A stretch of 64,000 bases of DNA from Bretschneidera sinensis (taxonomy: Eukaryota; Streptophyta; Magnoliopsida; Brassicales; Akaniaceae): positions 50,945,001 through 51,009,000 of the forward strand of contig CM043697.1 in assembly GCA_023935145.1 (NCBI GenBank), read 5' to 3'. The translations under genes and the position numbers were made by a program. The first letter of the stretch is position 1, and every line of letters begins with the position of its first letter. Shown one piece after another: positions 49,101 through 59,932 of this stretch. The notes under the pieces were generated by a model that was not told the origin of the DNA, ran no database searches, and saw nothing but the letters and a program-made list of their open reading frames with translations.

Positions 49101-49955
49101 TCTTTGTCAAATTAGTATATTCTAGTTGCAGTAGATTATATGTCTAAATGGGTAGAAGCCATAGCATCCCGCACTAATGATGCTAAAGTGGTTCTCCAAT
49201 TCCTCAAGAAAAACATCTTTACCCGGTTTGGAACTCCTAGGACAATGATTAGTGATCGGGGTAAACACTTTGACAATCGTCAATTTAGAACCTTATTAGG
49301 AAAATATGGAGTAACTCACAAACTTGGCACCTCATACCATGCATAAACAAGCGATCAGGTAGAAGTTTCAAATAAGGAAGTGAAAAGAATTTTAGAAAAA
49401 ACAATGAATACTTCTAGGAAAGATTGGACACTAAAATTAGATTATGCTTTGTGGGCATATAGAACAGCTTTCAAAACACCAATAGGAATGCCACCATATA
49501 AGCTGGTTTTTGGAAAAGCATGTCATCTTCCTGTTGAAATCGATCATAAAGCATATTGGGCTACAAAATTCTTGAATTTTGATATGACAGTTGCAGAACA
49601 AAAGTGTTTGTTGCAGGTTGACGAACTAGAAGAACTTCGACTAGGAGCATATGAGAATGCAAAGCTATACAAGGAAAAAACAAAAAAATGGCATGATCAA
49701 CACATTTCAAGGAAAGAATTTGTTCCAGGACAAAAAATTCTTCTGTATAATAGCCGACTTCGTCTATTTCCGGGAAAGCTGAAATCCCAGTGGACTGGAC
49801 CATACACCGTGATAAGTGTGTCACCGTTTGGTGCCGTTGAAATACGATATGAGAAAAATAATGAGATGTTCAAGGTCAACGGGCACATATTGAAGCACTA
49901 CATCATGGGGACGTTTGACCCTCAATCGTCCACAACCATTCTCCAAGAGCCGTAA
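46195..49955 (+). pseudogene. pol of element H (protease, RT, RNase H, integrase)
   Basis: Protease: [20 protein letters not shown] (about 46495), [20 protein letters not shown] (to 46762), then a stop and continuation in frame. RT in a 367-codon frame (46772-47875): GINPSICTHKILVEENFKPT, VQIVPKKGGIIIV, GWRVCIDYRKLN, YCLLDGYSVYNQIPIAP, catalytic IFMDDFTLFG (about 47776). A frameshift near 47880. RNase H: LFELICDATDTAVGAVL, YFTDH-type IVYTDHIALKYLLA, then a stop at 48451. Integrase: HHCC ([28 protein letters not shown]), core [18 protein letters not shown], then [13 protein letters not shown], and a 191-codon C-terminal frame (49380-49955). Four or more lesions. Confidence 0.9.
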
Positions 49956-50805
49956 ATCGAAAAGTCAAGCTAAAGACTATAAATTAGAACTAATGTTTTG
50001 TTTTTATGTTTTTTTTTTAAATTTTAAATCGTATGGTGTGTTTATTTTCGTTATGTTTGCCTTTTAGTTAAGTTTTTATTGTTTTAACTTAGTTATTTTC
50101 TTGTTTTCAGGTTGTATTGGAGTCAGACCCGAGAACCAGAGCTGCAGCGATAGACAACCAAAGCTGCAGCGCTGAATCGCATACCATGTTTTTAAAACAC
50201 TCTCCTCTCACTTTCAGGTTGTATAAATTTTATAATTTCAATCGCCTCTCTCTATCCCAATCACTAAATTTCGACCTTCATTCCTCATCGCACCACCAAA
50301 TCATCATTCTTTTTCATCTTTCACCGGGGATTTCCCCAGTTCTTCACGGTAATTTCACATCTTAAGTGCTTTTGGGTGATTTTCTTTCTTCTAATCAAGT
50401 AAGGTTTCTTCATCTTAAGATGCCAAAGTTCGAATTAGTGAGTAAAATCATTCGAATTTTTTTTTGTTTTGTTTAGTTCACATTACAATACATAGTGATT
50501 TGATGCGTTGTTGAAGAATTTAGAAGAAGATAAGTTAAAAAATCTATGATTTATTTGGATTTTAATTAAAGTGGTTGTTAGTTCTGTGAAATGTGTGATT
50601 GTGGCTGCGTGAAATTCAGTTGATAGTGGGTTGGTTATTTACTATTATGTGTTAGGTCATTGGCAATTCGCCGGTTGAGGATATTGAAAAAAAAAATTTG
50701 TTGACAAATTCTTTTGGAATCTGTGTGTGTGGAAGAGTGTGTTGCTCTCGGGTGTTTTATGCAAATTTGGGCTTGTTTATTTACAAAAAAAGAAGTCTTG
50801 ATCTA
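49956..50805 (+). other. Spacer between pol and ORF3 of element H
   Basis: About 850 bp, AT-rich, no credible gene. It contains two further AGCTGCAGCG motifs (about 50140-50175) like those in the LTR U3, and CT-rich sequence followed by a possible splice-like or leader region at 50230-50340, compatible with a second promoter or spliced leader for ORF3. Confidence 0.55.
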
Positions 50806-51805
50806 ATGGCTCCTCCCAAACGCGCGAGACCTGTCTCTACAAGTTACAATTCTGAGCTATTTGTTTCAAGGGAAGCATAACAGAGGTTTGAGCGTTCCCA
50901 ACTCAAGAAAGTCACAATCCCTGAAAGGGGATTTAATATCACCAAGGAACACAAAATGGGAGACATTTTGCACAACACCAAAAGCTGCAATTATTCCGGT
51001 CGTGCGCGAATTTTATGCGAATGCTACCGAGCACACGAATTTGAAGTTGAAAGTTAGAGGGAAATTGGTGGCATTCGACAAAGGCACGATTAACAAACTG
51101 CTTGCTACTCCCAACATCCCAATTGATGAGTACAGTGCCTATGCCAGTGCGCCTGATCTAGACGAGATAATCCGGTTTCTTTGCAAACGTGAGACACAAT
51201 GGAAATTATCAGGTGATGAACGGATTTCATTTCCATCGAATGCAATAGACAGGGCAGCGAAAGCTTGGCATTACTTTGTGGGCACTCATTTGTTACCAGT
51301 GACTCATTTCAGCGATGTCACAAAAGAAAGGACAATCTTGTTATTTGCTTTCTATCAAGGAATGAGTATCGATGTGGGAAGCATAATCCAAAACACCATT
51401 TTATACAGTGCGGGATTGTATTTCCCATCTTTGTTAACAGCCCTTTGTGGGGAACAAATAAAACAACCAATGCACCCTCTGGATCTCAGGACTATCTACA
51501 GGATCAAGGATATAGATCAAGCACCAAGCCAAGGAGCGTCCTCCTCACAGCCTCAGTTAGCATGGCAATAACAGAATATGTCACTTCCCAATCGTTTGAC
51601 AACGGTTGAGATGGAGCTTCATGAGCTTCGGCAATAGGGTCAGCAGCAGGCATCCTACGTTGCGGGTTGTTTTCAAACCAATGACCAGATGGTGAGGATT
51701 TTTGCCACTCATTTGGGAATCGACACACAGTAGCTCCCTTCGCTACCACCATATCCGGGTAATAGCAATGACCAAGAGAATGAGGATAATGAAAAAGACG
51801 AGTGA
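50806..51805 (+). pseudogene. ORF3 of element H (Athila extra ORF, plant transposon protein domain)
   Basis: This is the third ORF found in many Athila elements between pol and the 3' LTR, historically called env-like; its function is unknown. MAPPKRARPVSTSYNSELF starts at 50806. A stop at 50878 follows SREA, where sense coding is expected (QRFERSQLKKVTIPERGF continues in frame), and a frameshift near 50950 moves to a long frame to 51571. That frame carries the conserved block: FCTTPKAAIIPVVREFYANA, KVRGKLVAFDKGTINKLLAT, DRAAKAWHYFVGTHLLPVTH, EQIKQPMHPLDL. The C-terminus continues past stops at 51569 and two later ones to an acidic end at 51805. I see no signal peptide or membrane segment in it. 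I believe Pfam calls this a putative plant transposon protein domain. Confidence 0.8.
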
Positions 51806-53039
51806 TTCGGGCTCTAACTAATCATGGAAGTTTTTTTCTCTTACTTTATGCTAAATGTTTATACATTGCGAACAATATATCATTTTAGTTTGGGGTTGGG
51901 GAAAAGTATCTGAGTTTGTGTTGTGTGCTGTTCACGTTTTTAGTTATTTTTCTGTTTGTTTTATCTTTGTGCTTTATTTTGTTTGATTTTGCCGATGATG
52001 AGAAATAGATTGACTTGATTGTAGCCCTTAAAAATTTAAAAAATGTTGTGTTTGTCTGTGTGCTTGAGTTTTTTGTTGGATTTATGTTACATCAAACTCT
52101 TTGAACACAGTGAGCACTTACACCTAAGAACTTTGTTGTCTTGCCGTTTCGGAGAACATTTATATGAGCAATGTAGTTTCTTGAGATCTCATGGACTCTA
52201 AAACTTGTTTGAAGACCACTCAAGGTGAAATCCTAGGTAGTACAGTACCAAAGAGATGATTCAGGCCATGTTTGAAACATTTGAGCCTTTCTAGCCAACC
52301 CTTGATATGCGATTATCCTTCGTTTTCCCCTTTTAAGCTTGAATATCTATTGTTTTGTCACCCGATCATCTATCCTATTTTCAAAGAGAATGCTACAACT
52401 TTACCTTTCACCTATAAGCACATCGATTAGTGTAATTGCTAACAAGAATTGTGAAATATATGAGAAAGATATAGGTGTGAATCATTCAAAAAAAAAAGAA
52501 TGATGTGAAAACAGAAAATGTTGGGAAAAAGTATTGGACTATTACAAGATAATTGAGGGAAAGTTTGAAAGAAAATTTTTATTGGTTGATGTGTTTAAGG
52601 TGATGTGAGCCACATTTGATCTCATACCATACCTTAGCCTTAGCCAAAGTTATAAGCTTAATAAAGTCCTGATGATCTCTGGTATTGTCATAGCCGACAT
52701 TAGTGGAGAGTGGTGTGAAGAGCAGGCTTATGAACTCTGAGAGATTTACATTATTCTACTTGCTTGCATAAACCAATCAGAGTGGCGACGCGATTAAGTT
52801 CATAAAGGTGTTACACACACACACATTTAAAGAATTTGAGGTAGGATAAGACCAACAATGAATTTGAAATTCTAGACATTAGCAGTGTTTGGAAACTTTT
52901 CTTGAGTTATGATCTATATGCAATCTTTGAGGCATGTTGTTATCAAATCAAATCAAACCATCTCTCACTCTTAGGATGTGTGTTTTAGGATTTTGTTTTA
53001 GTTTGCTCGAGGACTAGCAAAAACGTAAATTTGGGGGTA
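51806..53039 (+). other. 3' untranslated region and polypurine tract of element H
   Basis: About 1.2 kb without ORFs. TTAGTTTGGGGTTGGGGA at 51887-51904 resembles an internal polypurine tract. The terminal tract AATTTGGGGGTA (53028-53039) abuts the 3' LTR after a GAGGACTAGCAAAA motif that is nearly identical to the one before A's 3' LTR. Confidence 0.75.
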
Positions 53040-54475
53040 TGATAACTCTAAAAAAACATGTTATTATACTGCTTTTAGGCATGTAATTTGGTGTTGATCT
53101 TGAGCATTAGATTTGTGTTTCATGTGTTTTAGCAATTTTTTAGTTTAATTTAGTTTATTCTATTATTAGTTTGTTTTATTTAATTTTAATATTTATTGTG
53201 AATGCTGAGTCTTGGGAATTTGTTGTGCAGAAGCTCTGGACATTTAGCACTACAGCGCTGGAAGGGCGATATTTGTGAAGAGAAGACAGAAACTCAAAGC
53301 TGCAGCGCTGGTTCAAGGGCGCTACAGCACTAGAATTAAGCAGGGACTCAAAGCTGCAGCGCTGGTTCACGGGGCGCTGTAGCTCTGGTTAGAGTACGAT
53401 ATGCGCCTAGAGCTGCAGTGCTGGGAAGTCTGCGCTATAGTGCTGGCTGGCAGATTCAAAAAATTATAAATAGTAACCCTAGCTGAACGAAAGAGGGGCG
53501 GCGGATGTTGAAAAGGAAAATAGATTTTGGAGGAGAGTGGACACAAAATGAGAGTTTTAGACCTTGGTGGAGGCTCCTCTGAAGCTTTTAATCAATACTC
53601 TCTGGTTTTGCTATATTTTTATTTGGTTATGTTGATGTTCTATGATATGAACCTGGTTTATTTGGATATTATTATGGAGTAGGTATTTTTTTGTTAAGGA
53701 TAGATGAATCCTAAACCTATGTCTAGAGTTGTTGTTTGGACAAGTTGGAATTTAATATTTTTTCAAAGAGTGTGTTTTATTGTTCTTAATGCTTTTTGTT
53801 TTTTTAATTTCTTCTTTAAGCATGGTGATGTGTCGAATAGAGAAGCTATGTTTTTATGAATGGTTGAATTAATAAATATGATGTTGGGTTGTTGTCTATG
53901 CAAAAGCCAGGGTAAAACATGCCATGAATGAAATAGAAATAACTGAATAGGATTCTAAGAAATTCATGTGGTCCGTTTAAATCGTAACCGAATAGGGAGT
54001 TTTAACTGAAAAGAATTCTACTGAACTTAATGCTTTTTAATTTGAATTAATTTAGAATAGACCTGAAATATGGATATTTTAAATTAATGATTCTCGAGAT
54101 TGTGGTTAGACCTAAAATAAGGATAACTAATTTATTGGGAATTTTACCATCTTGAAATATGTATTAAACGAAACTTGTTCATTCGAAACTCTTGGCAATA
54201 ATGGTTTAGGTGAAGTCGAGTCCTTAGCACGTTATTTTATAAGAATCTTTTTCCAAAGTTTGCAATTCTTCCTTTTATTTATCATTGTCATCTATTTTTT
54301 CTTTAGTTAATTTTAGTAAATTATTCTCCTACAATTATTTATTTGCTCAAATAACGTTAAAAGTTGAGTCATGCTGACTATATATTCTATTCAGTACTCA
54401 TTGGGAACAATATTCACTCATCATTTTATTACTTGAACGATTAGAGCACTTGCTAGTGTTAATTTTATCTCATCA
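53040..54475 (+). repeat. 3' LTR of element H
   Basis: 1436 bp, TGATAACTCT to CTCATCA, very similar to the 5' LTR by eye. The motif array (about 53230-53445) is slightly shorter than in the 5' LTR. Confidence 0.94.
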
Positions 54476-54522
54476 ATATCTAGCACGGTGCATGCAACGA
54501 CAAAAACACACATGTAGAACAA

Positions 54523-54543
54523 ATAATAATAATAATAATAATA
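54523..54543. repeat. (AAT)n microsatellite
   Basis: Seven AAT units in the short stretch of element D between H and D's primer site. Confidence 0.9.
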
Positions 54544-54605
54544 AAATTCTAAATTAAAACCAAGATTGCTTTGTATCGATATTGGCAAAAATAAGAAGAA
54601 ATCAA

Positions 54606-54623
54606 TCCCCGGCAATGGCACCA
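54606..54623 (-). other. Primer-binding site of element D (tRNA-Asp)
   Basis: On the minus strand TGGTGCCATTGCCGGGGA, two changes from the tRNA-Asp complement, 6 bp from D's 5' LTR. It confirms the orientation of D. Confidence 0.92.
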
Positions 54624-54629
54624 AAAACT

Positions 54630-54737
54630 TGGTCGGAGCAAAACTGCAAATGCACAATATTTTAGTTGTATAGTAAAGTGATAAGAAGAGTATCGTCCTA
54701 AGGGGTTGGTAACTTTACTTCTGACAAGTACCAAAAT
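54630..54737 (-). repeat. 5' LTR of element D, left piece
   Basis: Matches 32906-33013 of D's 3' LTR. It ends in AAAAT, the target duplication of element E. Confidence 0.9.
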
Positions 54738-55604
54738 TGATATGATCCACGCTAAGAACTAAGAAATTGATGGATCAACAAGATTTCTAAGATTGTCTAG
54801 AAGCAGATTTATGTGAGACCGCGAGCCGTTGCTTATATTGAAACAAGAACCTTGGTATAATGAAGACTGAGACCGCGACCCGTTGTTTATATTGAAGCAA
54901 GAACCTTGGAATAATGAAGATGTCACAATCAATTATGGAATGATTGATTGATAAGTCGAAGATGAACGCCACGGAAACTCCGATAAGTTCAGAAGTTCTA
55001 AAAGAACCAAAGATAATTTTCTCTCACAAGTATGAATCAAATCTGAATTGTTTTATTCCAAAAAACCAATGGCTATTTAAATACATGAGAATTCGAAACC
55101 AATTAGAAAAAAGAAAACTAAAAAATAGGAAATAAGCCTAAATAGAATTCTGGTAGGAAAAGGAAACTAAGAAATAGGAAATAAACCTAAATAGAATGCT
55201 GGTAACCTAAAATCCAAAAAAAAGAAAGTACCTAACTTGACATGCAAGCCTTACAATTCAGCAATTAAATTAATTAGGAAACATTTAAGAAAATGTAATA
55301 AGAAAATTTGCAGCTAGCCATTTTCCTTGATGAGCCAACCAAAAAGAGTAAGTCTCCAATTTTGGAAACTATTATTTTAATTCACAATCTTGAGTCGCTA
55401 GATTATTCCAAATCTTGAATTATGGAAACTCATTCTTGTGGAACATGTATAGCATCATCCTTGGGCCCCCAAAGATGGTTCTTAGCCAAAATGTGTTGGA
55501 TCAGCCCATTAAGAGTTTCCTTGAACCTTTTAGCTCGAGCCCTTGTAACTGGACCAATTGGAACTTGAATAGGAAGATATTATTTGTTAGTCGTGTCCTC
55601 ATCA
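54738..55604 (-). repeat. 3' LTR of element E
   Basis: 867 bp. It is longer than its partner because a 54-bp segment containing ACCGCGA(G/C)CCGTTG is duplicated in tandem (54815-54868 and 54869-54922). The right LTR has one copy. A TATA-like TATTTAAATA lies near 55073 (minus strand). Confidence 0.92.
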
Positions 55605-56197
55605 TTCCCCTCCTCTTGAAAATGATTTGTCCTCAAATCATCACCTACATCAAAAGGTCTTAAATCAGAAACATTGAAAGTGGCACTAACATTGTATTCA
55701 CCTGGCAAACCTAATTTGTATGCATTGTCATTGATGCACTTAAGGACATGAAAAGGCCCATCTTCTTTAGGAAGTAACTTTGAACGCCTTTGTGCTTGAA
55801 ATCTTTCTTTCCTCATTTGTAACCAAACCCAATATCCAGGTTGAAAAATTAGCTGTCGGTGACCTTTAATCAATTGGAACACCTTCTCTTGCTCATCTCC
55901 CCATTTGAATCCAACATTCTTCTTGATGACTTTGGTAAGTGGTGCGGCAATACTGCTAAAGTCTTCCAAGAACCTCCTATAAAAACTAGCAAGGCCATGA
56001 CAACTATGAACTTGACCTACACTTGTGGGACTTAACCATTCTTTAATCGCATGGGTCTTCTCTTCATCAACCTGTATTCCTTGTGCACTCACAACAAAAC
56101 CAAGAAACATAAGCTTATCTGTGCAAAAGGTGCACTTCTTCAAGTTAGTAAACAACTTCTCTTTTCTAAGCACATCCAAAACTGATTTTAAATGCAC
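55580..56197 (-). pseudogene. RT/RNase H start fused to integrase C-terminus, element E
   Basis: A clean 205-codon frame on the minus strand. It starts in the RT thumb/connection region (VLDVLRKEKLFTNLKKCTFC, FLGFVVSAQGIQVDEEKTHA, HGLASFYRRFLEDFSSIAAP) up to GDEQEKVFQLIKG. At about 55855-55865 it passes directly into the integrase C-terminus (LIFQPGYWVWLQMRKERFQA, KLLPKEDGPFHVLKCINDNA, SATFNVSDLRPFD). RNase H and the integrase zinc-binding and catalytic domains are absent. The frame runs over the polypurine tract (AAGAGGAGGGGAA) and ends eight codons inside the LTR (DEDTTNK). Absence of stops within this fusion contrasts with the rest of the element. Confidence 0.88.
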
Positions 56198-57660
56198 AAC
56201 ATGATCATCTAAGTTTGTGCTATAAATGAGAATATCATCAAAATAAACAACAATGACTCTGCCTATAAAAGTTCACAAAACATGGTTCATTAATCTCATG
56301 AAGGTACTCGGTGCATTTGTTAATCAAAATGGCATAACTAACCACTCATATAAACTATATTTCATTTTAAAAGCAGTTTTCCATTCATCACTCTCTTTCA
56401 TTCTTATTTGATGATATCCACTTTTTAAATCAATTTTACAAAATACACAAGCACCATGCAGTTCATCTAGCATATCATCTAAGCGAGAATATGATGTCGA
56501 TACTTTACTGTTATATTGTTGACTGCTCGGCAATCAACGCACATTCTCCACGTCCCATCCTTTTTAGGAACCAAAATCATCGGAATAGCGCACGGGCTCA
56601 TGCTTTCTCTTGCGTACCCCATTTCCATCAATTCACTAACCTGCCTTTGTAGCTCCTTTGTATCCTCGGGATTACTTCGATAGGCTGGTCGGTTTGGAAT
56701 TGTAGTACTGGGCACGAAATCAATTTGATGTTCAATTCCTCGAATAGGAATTAAGCCATGTGGAATCTCCTCGGAAAATATATCATCAAACTTCTGTAAA
56801 AGAGAAACAATAGAACTAGGCAAAGATGAGTCAAATTGGTTAGTGTTTAACGCCTCTTTGTACAAAAGTACAATCATTAGCTGATTTAAAATCATCGCTC
56901 TTTTTATTTCACTCGTTCTTGCATAGAAATTTTTTTTTCTCTCAATGGCCGAATCAACTCTCTTATTTTCTCTCTCAATTTTTTCGACCTCTCTCATTTT
57001 CTCTTTTTGATTTTCATTCTTTCTCTTTTTCTCACTCTCTTTTGGTAACCTCACTTGATCTTCATAAACCTGCTTTGGTGTCAAAGGAACTAGAGTGAAT
57101 GTTCTTTTATTTCTAACAAACAAATATTTGTTGGTGAAGCCATCATGCTTAACACGCCGATCGAATTGCCATGGCCGGCCTAGTAACAAGTGTCCAGCTT
57201 GTATCGGAACTACATCACACAAAACTTCATCTTCATATTTTCCAATACAGAAGGAAACTAACACCTGTTTGTTCACCCTCACTTCACCACTATCATTGAG
57301 CCATTATGACTTGTAAGGCCGAGGACGTTTAATTGTTGGCAGCACTAATTTCTCAACCATTGTAGTACTAGCAACGCTAGTACAACTACCTCCATCAATA
57401 ATCACACTACATACCTTGTTTTGCATGTGGCATCTAGTATGAAAGATATTTTCTCGCTGCACTTCGTCATCTTTTTTTATTTGCACACTTAGAGCTCTCC
57501 TTGCAACCAACAATTCTCCTTGGGCAGCATATTTCTCATCACTTGCATCCTCCAGTGGTGGCATAGATTCTGTATCTTTTTCGCTCTCGGTTTCAATTTC
57601 ACTATTATCTCGCAATACCATAACTCTTTTGTTCGGACATTGGCTTGCTATGTGACCCCT
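56198..57660 (-). pseudogene. Protease and RT of element E
   Basis: Protease: IFHTRCHMQNKVCSVIIDGG then CTSVAS (about 57460-57370), a stop at 57303 where Leu/Gln is expected (PYKS-stop-WLN), then VNKQVLVSFCIGKYEDEVLC and LLLGRPWQFDRR. A charged Lys/Glu linker (57060-56900) follows. [42 protein letters not shown], a frameshift at about 56500, [22 protein letters not shown], a stop, then VVYFDDILI at about 56225-56252, with the catalytic Asp pair retained. The frame to the following fusion ORF is shifted near 56220. Confidence 0.86.
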
Positions 57661-58690
57661 GCCTTGGCATTTAAAACACTTAATATCACAATTTCTAGTG
57701 GTGGAAGAGTCATTTTTACCTTGATTTCCATGGCTGGTACTTTCTTACTTTCGCTCGGTTTTGGGCTTAGCCGTGGCTTGCTTCACAAAATTAGGCCTCC
57801 AAGATGAACCCTAGTTAGGGTTTTGTCGTGTATTGATGCCCCTGCTCTTGAGTTGGTTCTCAATTTTGACGGCCATGTGCACCATATCTTCCAACTCCAC
57901 ATAATGATGCAACTCCACCGAATTAGCAATTTTCAGGTTCAAACCAGCCAAGAACCTAGCCATAGTAGCCTCTCGGTCCTCCTCTACATTTGGTCGGATC
58001 ATAGCTACTTCCATCTCTTTATAATAATCCTCCACACTTCGACTACCTTGTGTAAGACTATTTAATTTTTGGTACAACTCATGGTAGCAATGGCTTGGAA
58101 CAAACCGTTTCCTTATCATAGTTTTCATCTCCTTCCAAGTCTCTATTGGACGCTCTCTATTTCTCCTCCTGTTTAACATTAGCTGATTCCACCAAATAAT
58201 CGCATAGTCAAAAAATTCAATGGCCGCAAGTTTAACCTTTTTAAGCTAGGAATAATTATGGCAATCAAATACTAATTCTATCTTCTTCTCCCACTCAAGG
58301 TAAGCTTCAGGATCTTTTTTTCCTTGAAACGATGGCATCTTCATCTTAATACTACCCAAGTTATTATCTTCTCGATTCCTAGCTTCTCTACCTCGACCAC
58401 CAAATCTCATATGGCTAACGATCATCTTCTTCATCAAATCAATTCCCATAATACTCTTCATCTTCAACTCTCTCTCCCCTAGGTTGAACTCTTTCCCTCC
58501 TACGCATATTAGGAGCGTTTTGTTGCTGCCCCACACCTGCATTCTCTACCCGATCTATCCGCTCATGAACCTGCTCCATCTCCGTTCTCAATACTCTCCT
58601 CATCTCACCCATTAAAGCCTCCATGAGCAACTTCGGATCACCCCCTCCCAACGTATCTCCTGAATTATTTTTGTTCTTGTTGTTTGACAT
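57645..58690 (-). pseudogene. gag of element E
   Basis: The ATG at 58690 gives MSNNKNKNNSGDTLGGGDPK, then a coiled-coil-like segment (LLMEALMGEMRRVLRTEMEQ) and an Arg-rich stretch to a stop at 58439. After frame changes the capsid start appears (MPSFQGKKDPEAYLEWEKKI), then a 122-codon frame (58179-57811: RRNRERPIETWKEMKTMIRK, LTQGSRSVEDYYKEMEVAMI, VELEDMVHMAVKIENQLKSR). A CCHC knuckle (CFKCQGRGHIASQC) follows at about 57680-57639. It is closely similar to F's gag. Confidence 0.87.
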
Positions 58691-59113
58691 GTTTGCTGCA
58701 AAAACAAAGTTAAAAGGAAAAAAAAAAAGGAACAAAAGGACCTCACACACTCCCTCACGTGTTTCACTCAAAGAATGAGTCACTCAATTTCACTCGTGTT
58801 TTTACACAAAAATCAGATTGGCTTTTACCCTCTTATATACTCACCACTCTTACCTTTTTCCACTTGTAATAATCCTCTATAGGTTCTTATCAAACTAACC
58901 AAACAAGTATCAAAGTTTCCAGCAACAATTCACCAATAACTCACAAATAAATTCGGATTTAAAGGCTAGAATACAAGGAAACAAAGATGAGAAATTGAAA
59001 CAATAATTGAAAGGATTGAATCTAAATATCACACACCTTTTTTCACGTTTTTTTCACATTTTTTTTATTTTTTATGAATCAAAACAAAAGATAAGCAAAC
59101 CTGCAACTAGAAG

Positions 59114-59125
59114 GCTCTTATACCA
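59114..59125 (-). other. Primer-binding site of element E
   Basis: On the minus strand TGGTATAAGAGC, one change from the initiator tRNA-Met site, 2 bp inside the right LTR. Confidence 0.9.
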
Positions 59126-59127
59126 AC

Positions 59128-59932
59128 TGATATGATCCACGCCAAGAACTAAGAAATTGATAGATCAAAAAGACTTCCAAGATCGTCTAGAAGCAGATTT
59201 ATGTGAAACCGCGACCTGTTGCTTATATTAAAGCAAGAACCTTGGTATAATGAAGACGCCACAATCAATTATGGAAGGATTGATTGATAAGTCGAAGATG
59301 AATGCCACGGAAACTCCGATAAGTTCAAAAGTTCTAAAAGAACCAAAGAGAATTTTCTCTCACAAGTATGAATCAAATCTAAATTGTTTTATTCCAAAAA
59401 GCCAATGGCTATTTAAATACATGAGAATTCGTAACTAATTAGAAAAAGGAAAACTAAGAAATAAGCCTAAATAGAATTCTGGTAGGAAAAGGAAACTAAG
59501 AAATAGGAAATAAACCTAAATAGAATTCTGGTAACCTAAAATCCAAAAAAAGAAAGTACTTAACTTGGCATACAAGCCTTACAATTCAGCAATTAAATTA
59601 ATTAGGAAACATTTAAGAAAATATAATAAGAAAATTTACAGCTAGCCATTTTCCTTGATGAGCCAACCAAAACGAGTAAGTCTCCAATTTTTGGAAACTA
59701 AGATTTTAATTCACAATCTTAAGTCGCTAGATTATTCCAAAGCTTGAATTATGGAAACTCATCCTTGTGGATCACGTATAGCATCATCCTTGGGCCCCTA
59801 AAGATGGTTCTTAGCCCAAATGTGTTGGATCAGCCCATTGAGAGTTTCTTTGAACCTTTAGCTCGAGCTCTTGTAACTAGACCAATTAGAACTTGAATAG
59901 GAAGATGTCATTTGTTAGCTATGTCCTCATCA
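59128..59932 (-). repeat. 5' LTR of element E
   Basis: 805 bp, TGATATGATCC to CTCATCA, collinear with 54738-55604 except for the single-copy 54-bp segment and small deletions. Confidence 0.92.

Larger units (their letters stand above)
43156..54475 (+). mobile_element. Element H: Athila-like retrotransposon with third ORF
   Basis: The most complete element in the window, 11.3 kb. It has a perfect target duplication ATATC (43151-43155 and 54476-54480). LTRs start TGATAACTCT and end CATCA. It carries a near-perfect tRNA-Asp primer site, gag, a protease-RT-RNase H-integrase pol, a spacer, a third ORF and a long 3' UTR with a polypurine tract. Several stops and frameshifts make it non-autonomous now. 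The LTRs remain very similar. Confidence 0.93.
54738..59932 (-). mobile_element. Element E: CRM-type chromovirus, internally deleted, in D's 5' LTR
   Basis: Flanked by AAAAT (54733-54737) and GAAAT (59933-59937). In plus orientation the ends are TGATATGATCC and CTCATCA. Minus-strand order is 5' LTR (right), tRNA-Met primer site, gag, protease, RT, a truncated RNase H fused to the integrase C-terminus, polypurine tract and 3' LTR. It is related to F but has a different LTR family. The whole element is only 5.2 kb because of the pol deletion. Confidence 0.9.

Noticed and set aside
49561..49888. Minus-strand ORFs over the integrase C-terminus of element H
   Set aside because: Shadows of the plus-strand integrase frame, which has clear homology; the minus translations show no domain.
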